Program-made: the position numbers and the translations under genes
Notes under the pieces: model-generated
What the model was told of the DNA's origin: nothing
Database searches by the model: none
What the model saw: the letters and a program-made list of their open reading frames with translations, nothing else
Shown: positions 1-6,433 of the stretch, one piece after another
How positions within the stretch are numbered: the first letter of the stretch is position 1
How the letters are laid out: every line of letters starts with the position of its first letter
Source: Rickettsiales bacterium UBA2645
GTDB taxonomy: Bacteria; Pseudomonadota; Alphaproteobacteria; Rickettsiales; UBA1997
NCBI GenBank assembly: GCA_002359655.1
Contig: DENL01000038.1
Location: 1-8,675, forward strand
DNA length: 8,675 nt
Reading direction: 5' to 3'

Positions 1-995
1 GGCTTATCCCGAATTCACGTTTTAAGTGGCAAGCATTTGAACCATAACGCACAATGTTCATACAAATATAATATCTAAATATTGCCTTCTTTTTCTTAGT
101 ATGACTTGGTATCATGGCGCAATTACAATATTTGCAAAAAACCACACCTTTTAACAAAGCAGGATATTTGGCAGTTCTTTTAGAATTGGCTAATGAATTT
201 TTAGATTTTAACTGTTGATGCGCCGCGTCCCATAAAGCTTTTGAAATAATGGCTTTATGCTTTCCTTGATAAGATTTACCATCATGCGAGATTTCACCAA
301 TATAAATGCGATTATTGAGAATTTGATAAATTTTGTTTTTACAAAACTTATCTCCGGTGTTGGTTGGAATGTTATTATTGTTTAGATAAACAAACACTTC
401 TTGAATAGCCAATCCGCTGGCTATTTTCTCAAAAATTTCTTTGATAATTTTGGCATCTTTATTTCTGATCAATTTTTTATCTTTGCTGTTATAGCCCATT
501 GGAATAAAGCCACCTGTCCACATTCCCTTTTTCTTTGCTGCTCTGATTTTATCCTTCAATCGCTCGCTAGTAATTTCCCTCTCAAACTGAGCAAAGGAAA
601 GCAACATATTCAGCGTCAACTTTCCCATTGAGCTGGAAGTATCTATTTGCTGCGTGATTGAGATGAAAGAAACCTGATATTTTTCAAAGAAGGTAAAAAG
701 ATTAACAAAATCTCTGAGCGATCTTGAAAGGCGATCAACCTTGTAAACAACGACAACATCGACTTTACCAAACTCTATATCTTCTTTGAGTTGCTTAAGT
801 GCCGGTCGATCTAAATTTCCTCCTGAATATCCGCCATCATCATAATTTGTAGGAATCAGCTGCCATCCTAAATGCTTCTGCGATTTGATATAATTTTCTG
901 CCGCTTCGCGCTGATTTTGAATTGAATTAAATTCCAAATCTAAATTTTCAGAAGTGGATTTACGAGTGTAGATTGCACATTTTTTTAATTTTCAT
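1..995 (-). CDS. Large serine recombinase, start frameshifted by a 7-A run; C-terminus off window
   Basis: Site-specific DNA recombinase of the large serine family, which cuts and rejoins DNA at attachment sites to integrate or excise an element. About 326 residues are readable without a stop. The N-terminal resolvase domain starts CAIYTRKS, with the likely nucleophile serine at 956-958, and has the DRLSRS arginine motif. A Recombinase domain follows (GYNSKDKKL to NNNIPT). Then comes a zinc ribbon beginning CKYC (near 125-136) with further cysteines in YICM and NACH. The sequence runs off the window at position 1. The only sensible start is the ATG at 993-995, giving MKIKK. As sequenced, the following seven A's (980-986) put it one base out of frame with CAIYTRKS, and that frame has a TGA at 992-994 just before it. 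Six A's would restore a perfect N-terminus. It is therefore a true frameshift, a homopolymer error, or a gene rescued by slippage. The family call is firm; intactness is not. Confidence 0.9.
976..990. repeat. Direct repeat copy 1 (15 bp)
   Basis: CACATTTTTTTAATT is identical to 2963-2977 and lies across the first codons of the recombinase, including its A-run. Together the two copies bracket the three-gene rightward group. The sequence is low in complexity, so a chance match in DNA this AT-rich is quite possible. Confidence 0.4.
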
Positions 996-1023
996 AAGCC
1001 GTTTTTGAAAAATTTTAATAATT

Positions 1024-1060
1024 CTGGGTAAAAATGAGTAAGTCTGAGTAAATGTAGGTA
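1024..1060. repeat. Four 10-bp-phased GTA repeats in divergent promoter region
   Basis: Four related units end exactly 10 bp apart at 1030, 1040, 1050 and 1060: CTGGGTA, ATGAGTA, CTGAGTA and GTAGGTA. All share GTA after a purine pair, and most are followed by A. One helical turn between units puts them on the same DNA face, as in arrays bound by a cooperative regulator or recombinase. The last unit overlaps a 5-bp inverted repeat, GTAAT-TGC-ATTAC (1058-1070). The array lies between the recombinase start and the DUF2924 gene, so it could serve as operator or recombinase accessory site. The function is inferred. Confidence 0.5.
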
Positions 1061-1061
1061 A

Positions 1062-1090
1062 TTGCATTACTTCATTAAACAGATAATACT
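1062..1090 (+). promoter_or_regulatory. Weak promoter candidate for DUF2924 operon
   Basis: A poor -35 (TTGCAT, 1062-1067) and a -10-like AATACT (1085-1090) are 17 bp apart, directly downstream of the phased repeats. Matches to consensus are only 3/6 and 4/6. Position rather than sequence is the main support. Confidence 0.2.
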
Positions 1091-1125
1091 TTACACAAAA
1101 TTACTTAATTTTTTTGATTAATAAA

Positions 1126-1674
1126 ATGCACAAAAAGAAGAAGTTAAAAAATACAATTCAGATTCTTAAAGCGCGTATTCATCAATATGACGGTAAAGAA
1201 GATAAGTATGACACCAGACCAACACAGTCAATTGAAGCCGATTCTGAAATTGAAAATCTTATCAAAGATTTACCGAATAAATCTGTTGATGAGCTGAGAA
1301 AATTGTGGAAATCATATTGCAACGAAGAAGCACCGAACTGGAACAAATCTTATTTTATTCCAAGATTATCTTACCGCATTCAAGAAGTTCACTATGCAAC
1401 TGAACTACGACCAAAAGTAAAAACAGCATTAGAAGATATTTACAAAGGAATTACCAGCATCCCCACTAAATCAAGGCTACACAAAGAAGGTAAATTCAAA
1501 ATCAAAATCGGCACAGTTTTAGAAAGAAATTATCAGGGTATTACTTACCGAGTAATAAAAACCAACAAAGGCTATTTGTTTGAAGGCAAGCTTTATCAAT
1601 ATCTTTCAGCAATAGCTTCAAGAATAACTAAAAAATCACAGACAAAAGGTTATGAATTCTTTGGACTTATCTAA
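1126..1674 (+). CDS. DUF2924 family protein
   Basis: Small basic protein (182 residues) recognised as DUF2924. The first conserved block is LPNKSVDELRKLW (about residues 49-61) followed by a YRIQE helix (83-87). The second is a C-terminal beta-rich block with GTVLERNYQG (129-138), GYLFEGKLY (149-157), LSAIASRIT (160-168) and GYEFFGL (175-181). The family has no established biochemical activity. In Alphaproteobacteria it is regularly found beside large serine recombinases, as here, so a helper or regulatory role for the mobile element is a reasonable inference. I chose ATG 1126; a TTG at 1114 would add four residues. Neither has a clear Shine-Dalgarno sequence, so translation may be weak or leaderless. 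The gene is divergent from the recombinase and overlaps the next gene by 23 bp. Confidence 0.85.
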   Translation: MHKKKKLKNTIQILKARIHQYDGKEDKYDTRPTQSIEADSEIENLIKDLPNKSVDELRKLWKSYCNEEAPNWNKSYFIPRLSYRIQEVHYATELRPKVKTALEDIYKGITSIPTKSRLHKEGKFKIKIGTVLERNYQGITYRVIKTNKGYLFEGKLYQYLSAIASRITKKSQTKGYEFFGLI

Positions 1675-1954
1675 AAATAAAAAAATTATTGAAAATATTA
1701 CCAAAGCTCACGGCTGGAAGCAGATGCTTGAAAATCAGAATATGAAAAGCATCCTCTCGCTAACTGATATTGCGAAGAAAGAAGGAATTTCAGTGCGGCA
1801 AGTGAGAAAAATTTATTACCTTAATTACCTTTCGCCTTATATCGTGGAGAAGATTGTGCTCAACGGCAAGAATCCCAAAAAGCTAAAATTAAAAGATTTT
1901 TTAAACGGATTTCCAATTAGTTGGGTTGAGCAGCAAGAATGGTTTACTGGGTAG
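1652..1954 (+). CDS. Small ParB/KorB-like helix-turn-helix protein of recombinase cassette
   Basis: A 100-residue DNA-binding protein. The N-terminal helix IIENITKAHGWKQML is followed by a helix-turn-helix at about residues 37-58 (LTDIAKKEGISVRQVRKIYYL), then LSPYIVEKIVLNGKNP and a terminal PISWVEQQ. The segment resembles the HTH of ParB/KorB proteins. It also resembles, from family knowledge, a tail often carried at the C-terminus of alphaproteobacterial large serine recombinases; here it is a separate gene on the opposite strand. Its start lies inside the end of the DUF2924 gene, with AAAAGG only 2 nt before the ATG, which points to translational coupling. It may bind the phased repeats upstream of the operon or recombinase sites; this is inference. 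Confidence 0.75.
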   Translation: MNSLDLSKNKKIIENITKAHGWKQMLENQNMKSILSLTDIAKKEGISVRQVRKIYYLNYLSPYIVEKIVLNGKNPKKLKLKDFLNGFPISWVEQQEWFTG

Positions 1955-1961
1955 AAAAAAT

Positions 1962-2873
1962 ATGAAAAATGTTGAACAACGTTACTGTATATATTCAAAC
2001 TCTTATTTTACAAAAATTGGTAAAGAAGAAGATAACAAAGATCATATAATACCTCTATTTCTTGGTGGTCATGATGATTTTGTAGTGGATGCTGCAACTG
2101 ATAAAAATTCGCATATTTCCAATGAGATAGAAAATAAATTAGCCAATGATTTTTTTATCAAGATGAACAGAAATAATTTAGGATCATTGGGATTGGGTCA
2201 TCGTGCAAGAAAAGATAATAAATTGGTGATTCCCAACTTAATTGGAGATGCAGACGGCAAGAAAGCAAAAATTATTTTTGACAAAGCATCAAAAAAGATA
2301 AATGCGATTGATGTTCGATCCGAATCAAAAAATGAGATTGATGATTGGCAAAAAATTACTTTTTCTCAAGTTTTCAAGAACTCAGATTCTGAATTATTTT
2401 TGAGATTTGCGGCAAAGGTAGCTCTTGGAACTGGATACTTTTTAGACAAAGAATATTTCGTTAATAATGTGGTTCATGACGAGCTAAGATTAATTATGAA
2501 TGGCTTATCTAAACTTAGCGAAGAAGAGAGAAAGAATATTAAAACTAGATGTTGTTTGGGCAGATGGTTTTCGCCAAAAAAAGATACAGAAACCGAGGAA
2601 TATAAGCTCTATAGCAAAATCTGTAAATCAGTTCAAGGAAGTATAGTTATAATATACCCAACCACGCAATCTCTTTGTTTTCATATTGGAGTTGTCAGCG
2701 AATATATTGGAATGATTAATGTTACTGCAAAAACGGAAAAACTATTAAAGAAATATAAAGATGGATTGGGACATGTTTTTATGATAACAAAAAATAGCTT
2801 CAAGCAAGGTTCACTAGTGAGTCTTTTCAATCACTTATCAAAAGAATTATCAGAAAAAGAAGCTAAGTCATAG
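1962..2873 (+). CDS. HNH-endonuclease-like protein with altered zinc ligands
   Basis: A 303-residue protein. Its first 60 residues follow an HNH (HNH_5-like) layout: C9-x-x-S12, the core D27-H28-I-I-P with LGG, then D47-x-x-x-H51-x-x-N54 before an amphipathic NEIENKL helix. In the usual family form, pairs of cysteines occupy 9/12 and the DKNSH region. Only C9 remains, so the zinc site is remodelled or lost while the histidine core is kept. The remaining 240 residues show no domain I recognise. The ATG at 1962 is 7 nt after the previous stop; a TTG at 1926 would overlap that gene and is less likely. It is the last gene of the rightward group, so it may be nuclease cargo, perhaps for mobility or defence. 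The nuclease call is moderate and the role is unknown. Confidence 0.65.
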   Translation: MKNVEQRYCIYSNSYFTKIGKEEDNKDHIIPLFLGGHDDFVVDAATDKNSHISNEIENKLANDFFIKMNRNNLGSLGLGHRARKDNKLVIPNLIGDADGKKAKIIFDKASKKINAIDVRSESKNEIDDWQKITFSQVFKNSDSELFLRFAAKVALGTGYFLDKEYFVNNVVHDELRLIMNGLSKLSEEERKNIKTRCCLGRWFSPKKDTETEEYKLYSKICKSVQGSIVIIYPTTQSLCFHIGVVSEYIGMINVTAKTEKLLKKYKDGLGHVFMITKNSFKQGSLVSLFNHLSKELSEKEAKS

Positions 2874-2982
2874 TAAAAGGTATATGGTGCCAAACACATA
2901 CGGAACAAGAAGTGCTATGTGAGAAAATTGTTAATACAACTCCAAGCAAGCAAAAACAGAATCACATTTTTTTAATTATGCC
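2874..2982. other. Convergent intergenic gap without a clear terminator
   Basis: The HNH-like gene and the leftward ankyrin gene converge here. I see no stable hairpin followed by a T-run on either strand. The only notable item is the second copy of the 15-bp direct repeat. Confidence 0.5.
2963..2977. repeat. Direct repeat copy 2 (15 bp)
   Basis: Identical to 976-990 and in the same orientation, located just beyond the HNH-like gene and 5 bp before the stop of the ankyrin gene. It could mark the edge of the inserted module, but it is an A/T homopolymer-rich match. Confidence 0.4.
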
Positions 2983-4389
2983 CTATATCTTGAGTAAACT
3001 AGATAACTGAGATTTTTGTTCTGCGCTTAAATTTATATTTTTGTCAAGATAATCAACGGCAGACTTATTTCCAGAATCATGCAACAATTTATTTGCTTTT
3101 GATTTAACTAATAATTCTACCATCTCAGGCTTACCCTGCCAAGCAGCATAAATAAGAGGTGTTCTACCGAATACGCTGATATTAAGACTATCGTCGCCAT
3201 AATAATTCTTGGCACTTCTATAGTCAGTTGTAGCAAGGTTTATATCTGAATGATTTTTAATTAAAATCTCTGCTGACTTTAGATTGCCATATTGCGCTGC
3301 ATACATAAGAGCAGTTTTACCAAAAACATTTTGAGAATTCACAATCGTTGGAAACTTTTTTATTATAAGCTCCAAAGCTTCTGGATATTTAGGGGCAGAT
3401 TGATGGAAAGATTCAATTAAAAACTTAGAATCGGGGTTATCAATTTTGTTTAACAGCTTTTTAATGGTAGCGGTGGATTGTTGATCAACAACAGCAACTA
3501 GTAATAATCTAGAATAAATTTCATTGCTACTTAGTTTGTCTTTGTTGTTACAAAAGTTCTTACCTAGAAAAAGATCGGCTTCAATTTTATTGCTAGAAAT
3601 AAAGCTTTGTAAATGAGTTTTTCCTAAACGAGGCGTTTGATAGAAACATTCATCTTTCCAATCATCATGAAATGATGAAAGATAAAGTGATTCGGAAAAA
3701 TTAGCAATAACACTAGCGGATAATTTAGATTTTTTATCATCAAAATTGAATTTTTTCTTATAGTAATCACCAAAGTAAGGTAGAGCTTCTTTTTTTAGAT
3801 TCTGTAGCAACTTGTATTGCTCGTTTTCCCACACGCCCTGAACACTCCAAAAATTTTCTAGATAAAATTTTACATCATCTTCATCTTTTTTTGAATTTAT
3901 CAGTTCGTTGATAAAGTTCTGACTAGTAGCAATTTTTATTCGTGTAATTTCCCAGCTCTTAATTTTGCTGTATATTAATGTTCCCGAAAAAGAATCACTT
4001 CCCGATAGATCATATAATTTATCAAAATAAGGTTTAATTTGAGGAATTACATTTGTGATATTGTATTTACTGCAAGTTGGAACAAAAGAATCACAACTAC
4101 CACCACAATAAGTTGAAAATATTTCTCCAACTTCGTCAGAATATTTTTCAGCTCCAAAACAAACTAATTTTTCTAAATTCTCTTCATTTTTAACATTACT
4201 CGAATCTCGCTTCATAACACTACTTAAAAAATTTTCTGGAGGATTCTTATAAAATGAATGCATACGATTTTCGGTGAGGGTTTTTGAGAAAAAACTATCA
4301 AAGGTTTCGTTATTTTTCAGATTAGTAGATGCAAAAGATGGAGATGTAAAAAGAATCAAACATAGTGATATAATACATTTTCTGAACAT
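2983..4389 (-). CDS. Exported ankyrin-repeat protein
   Basis: A 468-residue protein with a clear Sec signal peptide: positive MFRK, hydrophobic core CIISLCLILF, and a likely cleavage after SFA at residue 20. It should therefore leave the cytoplasm. The N-terminal half has no recognised domain but carries a cysteine cluster (C77, C95, C99, C106), consistent with disulphides outside the cytoplasm. The C-terminus holds ankyrin repeats: KTALMYAAQYGNLKSAEILI (about 358-377) and GRTPLIYAAWQGKPEMVELL (about 408-427), separated by a longer insert, with weaker flanking repeats. Ankyrin repeats bind proteins; an exported one in such a genome may contact a host or the envelope, but that is inference. 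The start is an ATG without a strong Shine-Dalgarno sequence, just downstream of a CGAGATCTCG palindrome. It is monocistronic and faces the HNH gene tail to tail. Confidence 0.85.
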   Translation of the reverse strand: MFRKCIISLCLILFTSPSFASTNLKNNETFDSFFSKTLTENRMHSFYKNPPENFLSSVMKRDSSNVKNEENLEKLVCFGAEKYSDEVGEIFSTYCGGSCDSFVPTCSKYNITNVIPQIKPYFDKLYDLSGSDSFSGTLIYSKIKSWEITRIKIATSQNFINELINSKKDEDDVKFYLENFWSVQGVWENEQYKLLQNLKKEALPYFGDYYKKKFNFDDKKSKLSASVIANFSESLYLSSFHDDWKDECFYQTPRLGKTHLQSFISSNKIEADLFLGKNFCNNKDKLSSNEIYSRLLLVAVVDQQSTATIKKLLNKIDNPDSKFLIESFHQSAPKYPEALELIIKKFPTIVNSQNVFGKTALMYAAQYGNLKSAEILIKNHSDINLATTDYRSAKNYYGDDSLNISVFGRTPLIYAAWQGKPEMVELLVKSKANKLLHDSGNKSAVDYLDKNINLSAEQKSQLSSLLKI

Positions 4390-4394
4390 GGCTT

Positions 4395-4404
4395 CGAGAT
4401 CTCG
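4395..4404. promoter_or_regulatory. 10-bp palindrome at ankyrin gene start
   Basis: CGAGATCTCG is a perfect palindrome 5 bp upstream of the ankyrin gene's ATG, in the 5' leader. It could be an operator or a small hairpin covering the ribosome binding region. It is short enough to be accidental. Confidence 0.2.
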
Positions 4405-4496
4405 TAATTGGATTAAATTTGAAAGAAGATCATTTTACTTTAGTAAGTTCATTCAAAACTTCATTAAAAAACCTTAAATAAAAACTAGAGAAAAAG

Positions 4497-4539
4497 TTCG
4501 ATAGAGGCATCCCCGCTCCAGCGGTTGAAAAATATCGAA
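4497..4539 (-). terminator. Nested inverted repeat with T-rich tail (terminator-like on minus strand)
   Basis: TTCGATA (4497-4503) and TATCGAA (4533-4539) are perfect 7-bp arms around an inner CCGCT-CC-AGCGG hairpin (4513-4524). Read leftward, the outer arm runs directly into CTTTTTCTC, so it may end a short leftward transcript coming from 4630 or so. The loop between the arms is long, so termination efficiency is doubtful. Confidence 0.35.
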
Positions 4540-4632
4540 ATAGAAAGCCAAGTCCTCAACCCTTATTTTGTAGGAATTCGAACCCGCGGGAGAAAGTTAG
4601 TTTTTAGTAGCCCCCACTGAGCCATAACAAAA
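4540..4632 (-). ncRNA. Structured, tRNA-like non-coding segment
   Basis: On the minus strand, 4614-4624 reads TGGCTCAGTGG like a tRNA D-arm, and 4573-4584 reads GGTTCGAATTCC like a T-loop, at a tRNA-like distance. These are flanked by complementary ACAAAA/TTTTGT (4566-4571 with 4627-4632), giving a 67-nt acceptor-to-acceptor span. A D-stem GCTC/GGGC can form. The T-stem is only about three pairs, no anticodon stem can be drawn and there is no CCA. It is therefore not a functional standard tRNA. It could be a tRNA relic, part of a mobile repeat, or a small structured RNA bounded by the terminator-like fold at 4497-4539. The segment is visibly richer in G+C than its surroundings. Confidence 0.3.
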
Positions 4633-4634
4633 AA
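4619..4634 (-). repeat. Dispersed repeat copy 1 (GAGCCATAACAAAAAA)
   Basis: A 16-bp sequence identical to 6477-6492 and one base different from 7066-7081, all in the same orientation. Read leftward it is TTTTTTGTTATGGCTC. This copy also forms the T-tract of the adjacent terminator. An AAAAGTTCGA motif lies 127 bp to its left (4492-4501). Confidence 0.5.
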
Positions 4635-4661
4635 GGCCGCTAGCGCAAGCTAAACGGCTTT
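4633..4661 (-). terminator. Rho-independent terminator, likely bidirectional
   Basis: Two stacked stems: GCCG (4636-4639) with CGGC (4655-4658), extended by a G-T and A-T pairs, and TAGC (4641-4644) with GCTA (4649-4652) around a GCAA loop. Leftward it runs into six T's (4634-4629); rightward it runs into TTTCTTTTATTT. It begins about 20 nt past the stop of the acetyltransferase/amidohydrolase gene and should end that transcript. Confidence 0.8.
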
Positions 4662-4680
4662 CTTTTATTTACGTGATACC

Positions 4681-6225
4681 TTAGCTCTCAAAGTGAACTC
4701 TATAGAGATCAAGTCTTCTATCTTTTAAATTCTGTACAGTGCCTGAGTTTCTTGAGGCGACGAGTGATTTTATATTTAAATCAGAAATAACTACCATTTC
4801 AGTATTGGGAATTGATGTTGCGGCGATTCCGTCTCTGGCAAATGGAAAATCACAAGGCGTTAGAATGCAGCTTTCAGAGTAGTTAACATCCATATTGTCA
4901 ACATTTGGTAAATTTCCGACAGTGCCAGACATTACAACATAAATTTGGTTTTCTACAGCTCTGGCTTGGCAACAATATCTAACTCTATTATATCCTTGCT
5001 TTTCATCAGTGCAGAATGGCACGAATAATATTTTCATGCCTTGGTCGGTTAGATGTCTGGATAATTCTGGAAATTCCGCATCGTAGCAAACTAGCACTCC
5101 GATTGTGCCGCAATCAGTTTCAATAGTGGAAAGATTATTTCCGCCGCTGATATTGCGCCAATATTTCTCGCTTGGAGTAATGTGTATTTTCGCTTGAGTA
5201 TGCACTGAACCATCTCTTAGAAAAACATATGCCGCGTTTTCAATTTTTCCCTCATCAGTTCTTGTGGGATGGGTTCCGCCGATAATATTAATATTATAAG
5301 AAATGGCCATTTTCTGGAAAAAATCTACGTATTCTTTGGTAAAGTTTGCCAGCGTTTCAATGTTTTTGGTGCTGGAAGATTTATTCTTATCAATCGAAAT
5401 TAGCGGCAGTGTGACGTATTCTGGGAAGGTGATGAAGTCTGCTTTGTAGTCAGCCGCTACGTCGACGAAATATTCAATTTGCTTAGCAAAGGCAATAAAA
5501 TTATCCACTTCGCGCACCTGAAACTGCACAGAAAGAACGCGCACTGAATTATTTAATTTTCCCCTTTGCACAGAGTACTTCTCATTCTTTGGAGAATAAT
5601 CAGGATTTTCCCAAATCATAAACGCAGCATTTTTGCCCGACTCAACATCTCCGAGCATATAATTTTTTAGAATTTTTATAAATTTAAAACCGTTTTTTAA
5701 CTGAAAACCAATAACCGGATCTTTAATTTTATTTTCTATTACCAGCTCAATGTAATGTTCTGGAGACTTCACTTGTTTTTGTTTCTTGGCATAATTTGGC
5801 ATTCTGCCAGCAAAAACTATCCCCTTGAGATTTAATTCCTTACATAACGCTTTTCTAGAATTATAAAGTCTCTGACCAATCTTTAAGCCCCGATATTCCT
5901 CATCAACCACAATCTCCATCCCATAAAGATAATCGCCATCTTCATCATGCTTTGAAGCAAATCCTCCACCAGTAATCTCGGAGTAAGTATGGTCAGCAAA
6001 AGCTAATTCCTCTCGAACTATAAAAGTTGCACAATGTCCGACAATTTTGTCATCCGCCTCAACAACAAATTGTCCCTCTGGAAATCTATTAAATTGACCA
6101 GTGAGCATTTCAATTGATGTGCTTATCGAGTCTGAATATGTTTTAGAGCTCAAACTAACAATCCTAGTAAGGTCTTCTCTTGTAACGTTTCGAATATTGA
6201 TTTTAGCTTTCTTAATTTTGTTCAT
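4681..6225 (-). CDS. GNAT acetyltransferase fused to nitrilase-superfamily amidohydrolase
   Basis: A two-domain cytoplasmic protein of 514 residues, or 524 from an in-frame GTG at 6255 (numbering below is from the GTG). Residues about 20-215 form a GNAT acetyltransferase, with the acetyl-CoA loop region MEIVVDEEYRGLKIG (113-127); a lysine stands where the family often has glycine. Residues about 238-510 form a carbon-nitrogen hydrolase with the full Glu-Lys-Cys triad: E279 in FPEY, K356 in AKIHITP, C390 in VCYDAEFPE. The superfamily hydrolyses or condenses amides via a cysteine thioester. A branch fused to a RimI-like acetyltransferase is known, but its substrate is not established, so none is assigned. 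Neither start has a good Shine-Dalgarno sequence; I chose the ATG because alignable sequence begins just after it. The gene is monocistronic, with a hairpin terminator after its stop. Confidence 0.9.
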   Translation of the reverse strand: MNKIKKAKINIRNVTREDLTRIVSLSSKTYSDSISTSIEMLTGQFNRFPEGQFVVEADDKIVGHCATFIVREELAFADHTYSEITGGGFASKHDEDGDYLYGMEIVVDEEYRGLKIGQRLYNSRKALCKELNLKGIVFAGRMPNYAKKQKQVKSPEHYIELVIENKIKDPVIGFQLKNGFKFIKILKNYMLGDVESGKNAAFMIWENPDYSPKNEKYSVQRGKLNNSVRVLSVQFQVREVDNFIAFAKQIEYFVDVAADYKADFITFPEYVTLPLISIDKNKSSSTKNIETLANFTKEYVDFFQKMAISYNINIIGGTHPTRTDEGKIENAAYVFLRDGSVHTQAKIHITPSEKYWRNISGGNNLSTIETDCGTIGVLVCYDAEFPELSRHLTDQGMKILFVPFCTDEKQGYNRVRYCCQARAVENQIYVVMSGTVGNLPNVDNMDVNYSESCILTPCDFPFARDGIAATSIPNTEMVVISDLNIKSLVASRNSGTVQNLKDRRLDLYRVHFES

Positions 6226-6255
6226 TTTTATTTTTTTAATTATTTGGAACTCCAC

Positions 6256-6433
6256 TTGTAGAGTAAGATACTTATTTTGCGCGAAGTATATTATTGGTTT
6301 GATATAAAAGTTCTAAACTCTCTAACTCGCAAAGCCGATTACCTATGCCAGCCTATTAGCTTTGATTCGCTTTAAATACTAAATATCAAACATCTATTAG
6401 TTTAGCTCAATTCGTAATATTTACCAAAATTCA
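6256..6433. other. Intergenic gap; -10-like site for the leftward gene
   Basis: No coding sequence is visible. On the minus strand TATACT (6285-6290) is a good -10 match 30-60 nt before the candidate starts of the acetyltransferase/amidohydrolase gene, but no good -35 stands 16-18 bp behind it. AAAAGTTCTAAACT (6306-6319) nearly repeats 7039-7052. Confidence 0.3.

Noticed and set aside
401..631. Rightward 76-residue open frame
   Set aside because: It is antisense to the well-supported recombinase and shows no domain-like pattern.
1024..1060. CRISPR array or plasmid iterons
   Set aside because: Units are about 7 bp with 10-bp period, far too short for CRISPR repeats and spacers; no replication initiator gene is present.
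4274..4477. Rightward 67-residue open frame
   Set aside because: It overlaps the start and signal peptide of the ankyrin gene on the other strand and has no ribosome binding site.
4566..4632. Functional tRNA gene on the minus strand
   Set aside because: D-like and T-like segments exist, but the anticodon stem cannot be paired, the T-stem is short and there is no CCA end.
4497..4640. Permuted two-piece tmRNA
   Set aside because: Alphaproteobacterial tmRNA was considered because of the TTCGAA loop, but there is no tag reading frame and no acceptor stem with CCA.
6101..6307. Rightward hydrophobic 68-residue frame
   Set aside because: It is antisense to the GNAT domain; the hydrophobic run is what the complement of the lysine-rich N-terminus produces.
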